A DNA stretch of 64,000 bases from the NCBI GenBank assembly GCA_951640165.1, contig OX621265.1:17993001-18057000 (forward strand), in the 5' to 3' direction. Origin of the DNA: Pseudoips prasinana. Taxonomy: Eukaryota; Arthropoda; Insecta; Lepidoptera; Nolidae. Each line of letters opens with the position of its first letter. Position 1 is the first letter of the stretch. Both the position numbers and the translations under genes were made by a program. Positions 22,325-64,000 of the stretch are shown one piece after another. The notes under the pieces were generated by a model. The model saw nothing but the letters and a program-made list of their open reading frames with translations. It was not told the origin of the DNA and ran no database searches.

Positions 22325-23985
22325 TCTTCTCGAGAAATCTCTCTCGTCTTTATGTAGGTTCTTATGTCTATGAAGAATGGTTTGCATGATATAGATCTGA
22401 CGTACTGTTAGAAACTGTGCTTCTTCATAAAGTTTTATGGTTGAATAGACGAGGTTTAAATAAACTCACTTTTAAGATCATTCGTTGTGTTCTTTCAAGA
22501 GCTAAGCTGAGCTTTGAAGATATATGTGTGTTTGCGAATTCGCTGGGACAGGGATTATAAATGGTTTTCAAATGATAGGTTTGGATCAGTTTCAATTCCT
22601 AAGTACTTAATAGTTCTAGTTTGACTGATTTTAGGACAACAACAGTTTGGAGATGGAGGAAAGTTACATTTATGTGCTAGGATGATATTAGTGAGATTAG
22701 GAAGCTTATTCGACTTTGGATTGAGAAAGTCATATATTTCGTTTTGCCTTCATTTAGAGTGCAAAAGTTAGAAGACAGCCCCACTGGCTGTCTTCTAACT
22801 CTTTCACTCTTCTTCTTTTCACTAAGTTGAAGCCATCGTGTGCTAAATTAAAAAGTTCTTGAGATGATTCTGCAAAAAAATTAAGGTGTTGTCATCAGCG
22901 TAATCTGACAGATTTTAATATTTAAACCACAGAACTCGTTGATGTAGTACAGAAACAGAGTAGGACCCAATATACTGACTTGTGGCACTCCTAATTAAAC
23001 CGGTAGTGCCTTGCTTACATTATCTCCAATCTTTACGCATTGGGTTCTGTTTTGCAGGTAATTTGTTAATAGTACCAGAGGAACACCTCTAATACCGTGA
23101 TCTTCAAGCTTGTGTATGAGGTTGGAAATTAGTACGGTATCAAAGGCCTTTGCCAAGTCAATAAATATGGATGGACATTTTTTTTTGTCTAATTTATCTA
23201 CTAAAAAGTTTACTAAGTCTAATACTGCGATATTAGTAGACCGGCCACGTCAAAACCCATGTTGTGCATTTGATAGTAGATTGCTATCCTCTAGGTACTT
23301 TATTAGCCTATTGTTTATTATGCGTTCAAATACTTTAGATATTGTCGTTAATATGGCAATGGGTCTATAGTTACAAACACTTTCTTTAGCTCCCGCCTTA
23401 TAAATAAGATGTATCATAGCTTTTTTTAGGGCATCGGGAAAAATCCCGGCATCAAAGCAACGATTTATCAGGTCAGGAGATATAAATCTGGATATATTCT
23501 TTAAGACTTTGGCACTGATTTGATCCCGTCCGGGTAAGCAGTCACTTTTCAAATGTTGGATAGTATTTTTTACTTCTTCGTAGTCAGTGAGTAAGAGGAG
23601 GAAAGAATTCAGAGGGGACTCAAAAACGTTTTCGAATTTAGAAAAGTGTGTAGGAATCTTATCAGACAATTGCTTACCGATATTTGTAAAGTATTTATTT
23701 AATTTGTCGATTTCGCCGTGGGGATTTTCTTAGATTGTAGTAGTTGTAGCGGTAACTTGCTTTTATTATTATTATTGTTGGTAATTGTCTTAATTGTTGA
23801 CCAAAGTTTTTTTGACTTATTTTTTGCCATTGTTGTTCTCGCTCATATTGTTTTTTTATCAAATTATTGCAGTAATTACGATACCTCAAGTAAGATGCTT
23901 TTAATACAAAGTTATTAGGACGTTTAAACTGCAATTTATTAACAAAATTAATAAAGATTTTTTACTGTAAGCTGTTTGGAAGTAA
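22325..23985 (-). pseudogene. LINE RT relic (Jockey/CR1 group)
   Basis: Minus strand. A pre-RT region (23934-23700) precedes RT blocks: LKSDCLPGRDQISAKVL, LIYKAGAKESVCNYRPIAIL, SNAQHGF followed by a stop, then DLAKAFDTVLISNLIHKLED and LGVPQ.SILGPTLFLYYIN. The YADD box is destroyed and the 3' third is scrambled by small indels and a hairpin at 22756-22810. Dead copy. Confidence 0.75.
22756..22810. repeat. Hairpin inside the LINE relic
   Basis: AGTTAGAAGACAGCC, loop CCACT, then the exact reverse complement; homology of the flanks extends the arms to about 25 bp. Confidence 0.85.
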
Positions 23986-24356
23986 TAGTCATAGTCATAA
24001 ATCATTTATTCCGTAAAAAAATTACATTTATGTGAAATCGTCATATTTTTTTACCCTACCGTGCAGTGCATGACGTGGCAGCTACTGAGAAACACTGTCA
24101 GAAAACTCAGTAGGAATCCTTTTTTAAAATAAAATATACTTAAGATTAATTACAATCATGTGTGTTGACTCAGAACAACTCAATCCCAAGCACTTTTATC
24201 ACTTAAATAATCAGAAATGTTGTAATATGCCCTGCTACACAATTTGGCTTTAATAATCCTTTTAAACTTATTCGTAGACAATTCTCTAATATCATTGGGA
24301 AGTTTGTTATAGAATCTTATACATTTCCCCATAAAAGAGTTACTTATTTTGTGGAG
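23986..24356 (-). pseudogene. LINE 3' end (C-terminal domain)
   Basis: Minus strand: FMGKCIRFYNKLPNDIREL, RAYYNISDYLSDKSAWD-stop, then a UTR ending at GGAATAAATGATTTATGACT. It resembles the C-terminus of the LINE at 8362 but belongs to a different copy or subfamily. Confidence 0.7.
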
Positions 24357-24359
24357 ACT

Positions 24360-27001
24360 ATAATAAAATAATAATAATAATAATTTATTATCAAAAGCCA
24401 AGTACAAATTTTCCATCTCATCTACACATAAATGCACAAATATATACAATGATGCTTAAATAAAGAGATAGAGTGAACGTCACTGTCTATGATAGTATTA
24501 ACTGTGTTACAGACACTGGCGCCTTCCTCTTACAATTTATGTGATAAAAATAGTCTTAGTATTGATGAGTTGCTATTTTATACCAAATTTTAGACGTTGC
24601 AGTTTTAATAATATTTAGTAAATAAAACTTATGATTAAGACATCTAAAATATCGTACAACTACAATATACATAGATAATAGTGTGTTTGAGGTGTGTGTA
24701 AGTTTATTTGAATCTATTTGTGTTCGTGTGTGTGTGGGATTGCGTGTGTGTTTATGTAAATTTTGTTGAGTATGTATATCACCGGGCTGAAGTTCAATTT
24801 TACATAGGAGTTATGAAGGTTTTTTTGAAAATAATTGCTCAGTCTCCTCGTAGGTTAAATTCTGTAAGTAATCATTGACCACAAGTTTACATTTCACTTT
24901 AGGCAAAGGATATATATTGCATAATCTGTTTATAGTGTTGTAAAGACGAGCGCTAACAGTTGGGTAACTTCGGCTGCCTAAATCTGTTTTGGCAGCTATA
25001 GTTGGGCATACAAGATATTTACGTCGTTTATGCTCATTTAGCTTAGGGTCGTAGGTTAAAGATGACTGCACTCGCAAGATGATCTTAAGCGCACAGAGTT
25101 GTCGGACAGTGAGGGCAGATACGTCTTGGAATAATTGGGTTGTTGGATAGCGATAGGGTTTGGAAAGCATGACCTTCAAAACCGCTCTTTGCGCCCTCTC
25201 CAGTCGTAATAAGTAGGTCTTAAATGTACTACCCCATACAGAAATGCAATAGGCAAATAATGACTGAACTAAAGCATAATAAATGGTTTTCAATAGAGTG
25301 CCATCAACTACTCGTCTTAATTTCCTCATGGGTAACATTAATTTGCGAACTAGTGACACGCATCGATATGCTTCCGCCAACCCAGTGTGTTGTCAATATA
25401 AACTCCCAGGTATTTAACAAATGAACTTCTTTGTAAAGATGGACATTTGCAAGATGTGCTTATTGACAGGCAGCTATGGATCTTAATATCGGGCAGATTA
25501 GGTTGTGCGACAGTATTAGCTGAGAAAGGGACATAGTGAGTTTTGGACACGTTTATTGAAAGCAGATTAGATGAAAACCAGTCCATGACTATCCCTAGGG
25601 CATGTTCCGCTGCACGATGGGCAGACTCCCATGTTTTAGCACTTATGACAAGCGCAGTGTCATCTGCGTAAACGAAGATCTTGCAATTAGGTATTATGAG
25701 TTGGCAGAATCTATTTATATATAAAAGAAACAGGGTCGGACCGAGTACATTTCCCTGAGGCACGCCATGAGTTAAGTTCACTTCATCACTGATGTAATTA
25801 TTTACCTTAACTCGTTAGCTTCTGTTTGTGAGATAATCACGAAATAAATTCAGACTAATATCTCTAATACCCAAACTTTCCAAGCTGCGAATTAGGTTGG
25901 GGGTAGAGACCGTGTCGAAAGCTTTGGCTATGTCTAGGAATATGCCTATGGTTTTCGTCCGTGAATCAAGATTTCCAGCTATTTGGTTCGTCAGTTCAAG
26001 AACTGCATCCTCTGTTGAGGTACCTCTTCTGAAACCGTATTGGTTTGCAGCAATGATGCTATTACGGTCAAGATAGCCTAGCAATCTTTTATTCATGATC
26101 TTCTCCATAATTTTGGACAATACCGTGAGCACAGAAATTGGTCTATAGTTTTTGACACGATCTCCATCCCCGCCCTTAAACACCGGTGTGACTAATGCCT
26201 TCTTAAAAGTATCAGGGAAGGTGCCTTTTTTTATACATAAGTTACAGACATGGGTGATTGCTGGAACAAGAACATGCTTGGCTGCTTTGATGATAGAAGC
26301 TGGAATTCCGTCATGGCCAACGGCGCAGTCATATTTAAGTGCTATGATTATGCTTTCTATTTCTAAGCAATCAGTTTCAAGGAATACTAATGAATTACCT
26401 AGCGGATTAATTAAGCAGTTAAATTCAAAATTTGATCATCCAAAATGCTGTCTTGGCGTTATTTGCTGAGCAAGGTCAGGTCCAACGGTTGCAAAAAATT
26501 CATTAATAGAATTCAGAGATGAATTTGGATCGTTGCAGATGTTTAGGAGTTCGTCTGATTTGTTTACACGTGAAGTGTTTTTGTAACTAATCTCCCTTAT
26601 TACATCCCATGTTGCTTTAGGATTACCGTTGGCCCTGAGAAGCATACTTTTGTCAAAATCGCATTTAATTTCCTTTAATAAATTATTACAATAATTTCGA
26701 TATCTGGTATATATTAGTCTAGTAGTAGGGTTATTGGGATTTTGTTTTGTCTTTCTGTGTAGCCGATTTCGTATACACCTCAGTAAGCCAGGGGTCACCC
26801 GTGGTTTAATAATATGTTTCCTATGCGACACTTTTCTTTCAGAGCTGTTCTGGTTAATTGTTTTTGAAATGATAGCAATAAGTAGTTCCACGCTTTGATT
26901 AGGACTGGTGCAAGTTAAAACATCGGAAAAATCTGTATTTTCTAAACAACTAATGACAGAAGGAATGTTTATATATCGAGTCACTGTAGTCAGACGGGTA
27001 G
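24360..27001 (-). pseudogene. LINE with long RT region (Jockey/CR1 group), minus strand
   Basis: From 27001: a pre-RT segment (SVISCLENTDFSDVL, RNYCNNLLKEIKCDFDKS), then RT: NYRPISVLTVLSKIMEKIMN, YGFRRGTSTEDAVLELTNQI, DIAKAFDTVSTPNLIRSLE, HGVPQGNVLGPTLFLLYIN and FVYADDTALVISA (YADD intact), then thumb LRRVVDGTLLKTIYYALVQS and SVWGS. At least two frameshifts (near 26180 and 25800). The UTR 24450-24830 ends in an (ATT)n tail at 24362-24390. The endonuclease is absent. Confidence 0.8.
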
Positions 27002-27002
27002 T

Positions 27003-27773
27003 ATGCAATATGAGATTATTCTTATATCTAGTATTTACATTATGTGTATCGCTACATTGAAAGCCCTGATGTCACACAAAATCGAATCGAAATTAATCCA
27101 GAACTGTATCACGGCTCTGAACAAACTTGCCACTAAAAATAAAGTCAAACTCGTATGGGTACCAGGCCATACGGGAATAGAAGGCAACGAAAAAGCAGAT
27201 GCACTGGCTAGGAAGGCATCTGAAAGTCAGTTCTGTGGACCAGAACCGTGCGTAGAGATTCCTCCAAACGTAATAGGAGCATTCCTAAAAAATGAATCCA
27301 CAATTAAACACAACCAAATGTGGACCAAAACCAAGGAACTAAAACACTCCAAACAACTCATGAAAGGAGTAGACAAGAGCTGGTCCAAGAAGCTTTGGAA
27401 ATACAGCAGAAACCAGCTACGACTAATAGTAGCAGTATTCACGGGCCACTACGGCACCAACTACCACCTACCCAAACTGGGACTGTTGAATAGCCCGATC
27501 TGCAGGACCTGTGGGGAAGAAAATGAAACAATGCTGCATATTATATGCAAATGCGATGCATTGGCAAGACACAGAATGGCAATCCTAGGGCTGGCATATC
27601 TAGAACCAGGTGACTACAAGGATCTACCTCTAAGGAGCGTACTGGATTATGTGCAGACTTCATTCAGGGCTCTAGGGATAGAGTAAAACCAGTGGGGGAT
27701 AGTACAAAAGATCCTGAAGGGTCGAAGTGCTGTACAGAAGTACACCCCAAACAAGATAAGATAAGATGTGTAT
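27003..27773 (+). pseudogene. RNase H and zinc-finger C-terminus of an I/R1-type LINE
   Basis: Open from about 27010 to 27686: KVKLVWVPGHTGIEGNEKAD (RNase H with the VPGH.G..GNE.AD block), then CRTCGEENETMLHIICKCDA, a C-terminal CCHC finger, and a stop after RALGIE. The 3' UTR ends in GATAAGATAAGAT. Same family as 11480-13350 and 31697-31945. It abuts two minus-strand LINEs. Confidence 0.85.
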
Positions 27774-27774
27774 A

Positions 27775-29740
27775 GCTCCGTTTACAGAAGGAATCGATAT
27801 TTTTATGCACATATAGTAAGTTTTCATATACATATACTGACATGGTACAGTTAGAATGTTAACCTCTTTGAACTTTTCTCTTAGAGACACCCCCGGGCCA
27901 AGATTATATATAGCTCTTACAGCTCTTGCAATATAAATATGGTGTTAATGTCAGCAGAGCTACCCCAGAGAAGAATTCCATAGGACATTACACTATGAAA
28001 ATAACTGAAATAAACCATTCTAGCTGTGTCAACATCAGTCAGCCGACTAATAGTTTTCACTGCATATGCTGTAGAACTTAATTTGCCGGACAGTTTTTCT
28101 ATTTGTGGGCTCCATTGTAGCTTTGAGTCAATAGTGATACCCAAGAACACAGTTGATGAACAGGGTCCAACCTAGCTCCATTAAGTTGTACATCGGTTTT
28201 CGCCTGTTTCACATTCGGTGTAGTGAATTTTATGACGTTAGTTTTCTTTTCATTAAGCACAAGATTATTGGAATTAAACCAATGAACAACTTTAGAGATT
28301 GTATCATTAACATCGTCAAAATTGCTTAATTGTCGGTTTATTTTGAACGTCAGGGAAGTATCATCTGCAAACAACACAATCTCATGCTTATCCCTTATAT
28401 AGTAAGGTAAGTCATATATATAAATTAAAAACAAAAATGGGCCAAGAATTGCCCCCTGTGGGACGCCCATTACCACTGAAGATCCCGGAGATATTTTACC
28501 GTTTATTTCGACCTTCTGAATTCTATTGCCCAAATAACAAGTCAAAAGTTCGAGAGCCTTGTTCCTAATACCGTAGTGGTGTAATTTTCGGACCAGAGTA
28601 TCATGATGAACGCAATCGAACGCTTTGGACAAATCGCAAAAGATACCTAATGCATCTTGCGAGTCTTCCCAAGCCGCGAATATACTTTTTAATAAGTTGA
28701 CCCCTGCATCTATGGTTGAACAACCCTTTGTGAATCCAAACTGTTTCCGGTGTAGTAAATTATGTATATTAAAGTGTCTGAGCAGCTGGCTAAGCATAAG
28801 CTTTTCAAATATTTTACTAAGAGTGGGCAGCACGGAAACAGGTCGAAAATTTGAAGGGTCTGAAGTATCACCAGCTTTAAACAAAGGAATGATTTTACTA
28901 TACTTCATCAAGTCAGGAAATACAACTGATGCAACACAGCAATTGAACACAGTAGCTAAGTGTGGGGCGATTATAGTAATAATTGATGACACAGTCTTAA
29001 CAGATAGACCCCACAGATCCTTTGTGTTTTTCATATTAATACTCTTGAAAGCACTTAAAATATCTTTAGGGCTAACCACCGAAAGTTCAAAAATTGTGTC
29101 ACACGACCCTACGCTTTGCTTGAGTATCTGCTCAGCAGATGTAGAAGAACATGAAAGACAGCTAGTAATTATGACTGGAATATTCGAAAAATATTTTTCA
29201 AACTCAGTCGCAATCTCCAAATCGCCTTTAATATCTATGTTATTTATTACAAGTTAAAATCACGACTACGTATTTTTGTTTTACCTGTCTCAGCATTAAT
29301 TATCTTCCAAGTAGTTTTGATTATATTTGTAGAAGATTTAAGTATATTTTTATGTGAAAATATTTAGCAGAGGTACAGCCTCGTCTAAATGTTTTGGCAT
29401 ATTGTTTCACATATTCTTGAAAAGCTGTATTATGATTATGGGATCTTTCTTCATACAATTCATACAGCCGATTCCGACTTGAAGCCTGGAAATGCCCAAT
29501 CACTGAATACTAGACGGTCACTTACAGTAAGTTGTTTGGGTGTGAATATTGTGCAGAACTCATCATTAATCAAATTGAATAAAGAGTTGTACAAGTGATC
29601 CGGATTATCATGATAGAGCAGCCATGCTATTTGTTTTACTATATTACATTTAAATTTTTCTAAGCGGTTTTCACTAAATGGAATATAGGTTATGTGTTCT
29701 TTTAATATTTGGAGCATTTGAATAAGTTACTGACTGACCT
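27775..29740 (-). pseudogene. Jockey/CR1-group LINE, long minus-strand copy
   Basis: From 29717: YHDNPDHLYNSLFNLI, FTPKQLTVSDRLVFSDW, ELYEERSHNHNTAFQEYVKQ and then the RT (29220-28120): NTKDLWGLSVKTVSSII, FGFTKGCSTIDAGVNLL, DLSKAFDCVHHDTLVRKL, MGVPQGAILGPFLFLIY and LFADDTSLTF. The thumb continues after a frameshift at 28150. It ends without its normal tail near 27775, next to the RNase H LINE. Pre-RT part matches 63150-63775. Confidence 0.85.
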
Positions 29741-30086
29741 GAATGGCCTGACTGAATTTGATTGATTATTGATTTAAATAGAGGTTTTACAGTGCTAAAT
29801 ATATTTATCAATGCATGTAGCACTCGTAGCAGTTACTCTAGTTGGTTCTGTAAAATTGTGATATAAATTATAGGATTTAAACAATTTAATAAATTGCAAC
29901 TTATTGCGCTTTTCTCCAAAATATTTATATTAACCTAATTACAATTAAACCTGGTGGCACTGTAGTGCAATTTCAGGATTATTTATGGGAGGCAGGTCAA
30001 CACCTGGTACAACTTGTATTTTTGTTCGGAGTTACGATTAATATGTAGGATTTTATTTATCATTTTATTGGGATAGTAATAGATTA
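29741..30086. other. AT-rich stretch without recognised features
   Basis: Nothing recognisable. Confidence 0.4.
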
Positions 30087-30260
30087 GTCCCCCCCCTCTG
30101 TTCCACCACTGCAACAAATCGGGATCAACAGTGCAGCACAATGAAATGACACTGAGCGGTGAGGCTCAGCCATGTCCCGGGGAACTGCGACAGCTGTCTT
30201 TGATCCCGCAACGAATTCACTCAGAAAGAAACAAGGAGTTAGAAAATGAATAGTTCCACC
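30087..30260 (-). repeat. Unclassified dispersed repeat B, copy 1
   Basis: Contains CACTGAGCGGTGAGGCTCAG and GTCCCGGGGAACTGCG; near-identical segments occur in the opposite orientation at 41230 and 58078. Non-coding. Confidence 0.7.
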
Positions 30261-30298
30261 ATGTAACTCTTGCGCTGACAACCTCTTTTGCGAAATGA

Positions 30299-30657
30299 AT
30301 AATGTCTTCCTAGCGAAATTTCGGCCACAGCGGCCAGTCTCAATAGAGATTAGCTATCTGCGCTGGATATATTATAATGCAGAAGTGTGTAAGTAAACAA
30401 AGGAGAACTTTCTATACCATCAATCTCATGATCCGATAGGACGCCTAGCGACACGACCGGAAAGAGCTCAGGTATAGGACCGCAGCTTTACGTGCTCTTC
30501 GAGGCATGGGGGCACAATACCGCCAACTCCCAGACTTCGGGCTGATGCTGAGTTTTTATTTTTACAGAAAAGTCCCGAAATCACTTTTGACCCGACCCGG
30601 GATTTGAACCCAGGACCTCGTTCCCTGCGGGTGAACACGCTACCGCTAGACCAACGA
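30299..30657 (-). mobile_element. tRNA-derived SINE, copy 1, with 11-bp target duplication
   Basis: On the minus strand the head reads TGGTCTAGCGGTAGCGTGTT and GGTCCTGGGTTCAAATCCCG, matching pol III A and B boxes. TTGCGAAATGA flanks it at 30288-30298 and 30658-30668. Other copies: 49420 and 55309. Confidence 0.85.
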
Positions 30658-30825
30658 TTGCGAAATGACTAAGTAATGAAATGCATTCTAACTTTCGAAG
30701 TTTTATTTTATACAATGCTCTGAAAATAACTACAACTGCAAAAACACATCACTATGGGTATTATTGATTTGGTAAAAACATCGGATATTTACACGAATAA
30801 GGAGCAAAATATATTAACAATATAA

Positions 30826-30831
30826 TTTATT
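30826..30831 (-). terminator. Candidate poly(A) signal for NDUFS2
   Basis: AATAAA on the minus strand about 150 bp after the stop codon. This is the first consensus hexamer I found downstream; no cleavage-site evidence is available. Confidence 0.45.
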
Positions 30832-30976
30832 GCTTAAAAATAAAAAATGTACAGAGGATCTACATTTTAGACATTTCATCTATGAATGTTTCGCTTAACT
30901 AAAACCGGATCATTACCGATAACCCGGGGATTCGTTATATCGGAATTTAACCGGTATTTGATGCTATTATCGGTAT

Positions 30977-61106
<30,130 letters not shown>

Positions 61107-61530
61107 TTTTGACGGGACTGCGTTCCGTTTCACACTACAATGAAGATGTCATCAACCTGACAATCGATCGAACGTAAAAGAATTATGGCAAAAGTAGATT
61201 GCTCTGAATATGCATGTCAGTTTAGGACACCTAACAACATAGGCTAATAACATTAAAGCAAAATAATTATATTTGTTTTGATGGTAATAATGATTTTATT
61301 TCTCCTTCTTCTTTTTTCAAGATTTTTTTATTTATTTTTAATTGACTCTTCGCGTGGAAATAAACGTAAAATTATAAAGCGTCAAATTCCGTAATAGTTG
61401 TGTTCATTGTTATTACAGGTTATCGATGCGTTCATATTTCGCTTAGATTACTTACAAATAATTCTCTAGTATAATTAGTATCAAACAATAATACAAAGCT
61501 CGCAGGGTCAATGTCACGACGAAACTCTTA
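61107..61530 (-). promoter_or_regulatory. NDUFS2 upstream region (5' UTR and presumed promoter)
   Basis: About 420 bp between the start codon and the nearest LINE. It is the only place for a proximal promoter unless transcription starts inside the LINE. No TATA box is evident; placement is inferred from position only. Confidence 0.4.
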
Positions 61531-63150
61531 CAATCAATTTCTGATACAACGCTTTATACATTAGAGACAAAATTAAAAATTCTGATAATAAAATAAAATC
61601 AGCGTGGCAAATAATTAATACTGAAACTGGTAAAAGTAGATTAAGAAATCAAACAGTAACATTAAATATTAGTGACGAACTGGTTTCAGACAAGCTTACG
61701 ATTGCCAATTTTTTCGCAGATTTTTTTACAAATATACCTGTGGATACAACTAAGTGCCTGTTATCGTCACCAGATGTAGCTGAACTGTTTTTAAATCAAA
61801 GTTTAAAACAAGATGTGCCTAAATTTAGTTTTCAATTTGTAAAGAGTGAAGACATAATAAAAGCTTTCAATAGTATTAAAAAGAAGGGTACAGAAGATTT
61901 ATGGGGACTGTCTGTTAAAGCAATTCAATCAATCATTCAAAACATTGCTACAGTCCTTGCAGCCATCTTCAATGGCTGTATAAGTGATGGAGTCTTCCCT
62001 GATTTAATGAAGATTAGTAAGATACTACCCGTTTTCAAGGCAGGTTGTACTGAGAATGCCACAAATTACAGACCTATCTCAATCCTTCCAGCTTTAAGTA
62101 AAATATTTGAAAAGGTCATGCTTAGCCAAATGTTTTTGGCTAAGCATGAATTTTAACTTGAATGGGATATTGCACAACAAGCAGTTTGGATTTACAAGGG
62201 GCCGCTCGACTCAAGATGCTGGGTGTACACTAATGAAGTCTATATTGGAAGCTTGGGAGGGGTCACAGGATGCGCTAGGAGTTTTCTGTGATCTCTCCAA
62301 GGCTTTCGATTGCGTTGATCACCGTACACTTGTGGTAAAACTGCAGTACTATGGAATATCTGGTACGTCTCTTGATCTTGTAGTGTCCTATTTATCGGGT
62401 CGAGAACAGATGGTTTCGATAGACAGTATCAACTCGGCACGTCATCCTGTGAAAATGGGGGTGCCCCAGGGATCTATCCTGGGCCCATTTTTATTTCTAG
62501 TATATATTAATGATCTCCCTTATCTGGTGGAGAAAGCATCAGACATAGTTTTGTTCGCTGATGATACATCGCTTATATTTAAAGTAAATAGGAAGGACAA
62601 AGATCTTATTGAATAAAATAAAACACTCTGCCTTATATCAAAATGGTTTTCAGCAAATAACCTCTTATTAAATGCAGGAAAAACGAAATGTATCAAATTC
62701 TCATTACCGAATGTGAGACAGGTTATACCAACAGTTGTATTAAATGAGGAAATATTAGATTTAGTTCCGTCGACCGTATTTCTGGGATTGACACTAGACT
62801 CAAAATTGCAATGGGCTCCTCAGATTGAAAAGCTTGCAGCTAAATTAAGTTCGGCTTCCTATGCCGTTTGGAAAATAAGACAATTGTCAGATGAACAAAC
62901 TGCTAGATCGGTATATTTCGCGTACTTTCATAGTATTATGTCCTATGGCATTCTGCTGTGGGGTTCGGCAGCTGACATAAGTACTATTTTCATTTTACAA
63001 AAAAGAGCAGTCAGAGCCATTTATGGGTTAGGTAGTCGCGAATCTTTGCGAACTTTGTTTAAAGAAGTAAATATAGTAACGGTGCCATCTGAGTATATAT
63101 ATCAGAATATATTTTATGTAAGAAAAAATATTAATAACTATAGACTATAC
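61530..63150 (+). pseudogene. Jockey/CR1-group LINE (pre-RT to thumb), sister of the 8.4-kb copy
   Basis: Reads a pre-RT region (EDLWGLSVKAIQSIIQNI, NYRPISILPALSKIFEKVML), then, after a frameshift at about 62150, FGFTRGRSTQDAGCTLM, DLSKAFDCVDHRTLVVKL, MGVPQGSILGPFLFLVY and LFADDTSLIFKV. A stop at 62614 interrupts. The thumb continues at 62713 (LVPSTVFLGLTLDSKLQWAP) to SEYIYQNIFYVRKNI. The C-terminus is cut at about 63150, where another fragment begins. By eye very similar to 8362-9370. Confidence 0.85.
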
Positions 63151-63775
63151 AAGAAAACTGGCATTGTTGCCCTATCATAGTGATCCGGATCACTTGTACA
63201 ACTCTTTGTTCAACTTGATTAACTGTGAGTTCTGCTCAATATTCACACCCAAACAGTTGTCTGTAAGTGACCGTCTGATGTTCTGTGATTGGGCAACTCC
63301 AGGAATTTATAAAAGTCGCAATCAATTATATAAATTGTATGAAGAAAGATCCTATAATCAAAATACGACTTTTCTAGAACACGTAAAACAATATGCCAAA
63401 ACCTTTAGAAGAGCCTGTTCCATTGCTAAATCGTTTTACTTAAAAAATATTATAAAAAATTCGACAAATATTATTAAAACTACTTGGAAGATTATTAATA
63501 CTGAGACAGGTAGAAAAAAAATACGTAGTCGTGATTTTAATTTAAGAATAAATAATGTTGACATTAAAAGCGATTTAGAAGTTGCGACTGAGCTTGAAAA
63601 ATATTTTTCTAATGTTCCAATCGATGTTACCAAATCTCTCGCGTCTTCTTCTGTATCTGCTGAGCTAATACTCCAGCAAAGCGTAGAAAAGTGTGGCACA
63701 GATTTTGAATTCTCGGTGGTTAACTCTAAAGATATTTTGAATGCTTTCAAAGGCGTCACTTCATCAACTACTTAA
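63145..63775 (+). pseudogene. LINE pre-RT fragment joined head-to-tail
   Basis: LLPYHSDPDHLYNSLFNLIN, FTPKQLSVSDRLMFCDWATP, KLYEERSYNQNTTFLEHVKQ and TELEKYFSNVPIDVTKSL match the 29717-29000 minus-strand LINE in the same order. It ends in VNSKDILNAFKGV, just before the RT would start. Confidence 0.8.
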
Positions 63776-64000
63776 TTAAAGTTCGATGTGAATTTCGGAG
63801 AACACGTAAAAAATATAATAAACTAAAGAAACGTAAAATTGTAGGCGATGTTATAAATAATGCATATATAAATCTTAAAATAGCTCGTTCACGTTACCGC
63901 TCGTCAATAGAGAAATCCAAAGGCAATCTTATTAGAAAAATAGTCGATAAATTAGATAAAGAAGGTCCGTGGTCGCCCCTATACCATGAGTTTAAAGCAA
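63776..64000 (+). pseudogene. Possible second LINE spacer fragment at the window edge
   Basis: Open to the edge: FRRTRKKYNKLKKRK, INLKIARSRYRSSIEKSKGN and GPWSPLYHEFKA. The basic, helical character and the GPWSPLYHEF ending resemble the endonuclease-RT spacer of R1-type LINEs. The rest lies outside the window. Confidence 0.5.

Overview
This 64 kb window is nuclear DNA of an insect, almost certainly a moth or butterfly. It is AT-rich, has introns, carries one host gene with a clear insect orthologue, and is packed with repeat families I recognise as common in Lepidoptera: RTE-like 3' ends ending in ATG repeats, 5S- and tRNA-derived SINEs, small TC...CTAG Helitrons, mariners and many 5'-truncated non-LTR retrotransposons. 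There is no sign of bacterial gene organisation.

The one intact host gene runs on the minus strand from 61106 to 30977. It encodes the 49-kDa subunit of mitochondrial complex I (NDUFS2, ND-49 in flies). Ten coding exons can be placed with GT/AG splice sites, and their phases join into 466 codons plus a stop, the expected length for the family. Introns range from 376 bp to about 5.8 kb and hold most of the repeats in the right half.

Layout. 1-2.5 kb: R1-like LINE relic (minus). 2.5-5 kb: LINE scraps and an inverted copy of an unclassified repeat, here called repeat A. 5-7.4 kb: 5S-like SINE pieces, a 72-bp tandem array and a large foldback. 7.9-10.5 kb: repeat A split by a LINE. 10.6-16.6 kb: two copies of an unknown TATA-plus-ORF element around an RNase H LINE; the second copy is split by another LINE relic. 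17-20 kb: LINE end, then repeat A split by a Helitron. 20.2-21.6 kb: mariner. 21.6-29.7 kb: a pile of LINE fragments in both orientations. 31-61.1 kb: NDUFS2. 61.5-64 kb: head-to-tail LINE fragments.

The most unusual feature is inside NDUFS2. Two introns carry tandem arrays built from the 3' end of the exon just upstream, including its splice donor. Downstream of exon 7 about 16 nearly identical 114-bp copies lie in tandem. Downstream of exon 5 about 30 diverged ~113-bp copies lie in tandem, with a 1238-bp higher-order repeat. A third array, 21 identical 46-bp units open in all three forward frames, sits in a LINE relic in the last intron. Everything else I can identify is mobile-element or repeat sequence; no second host gene was found.
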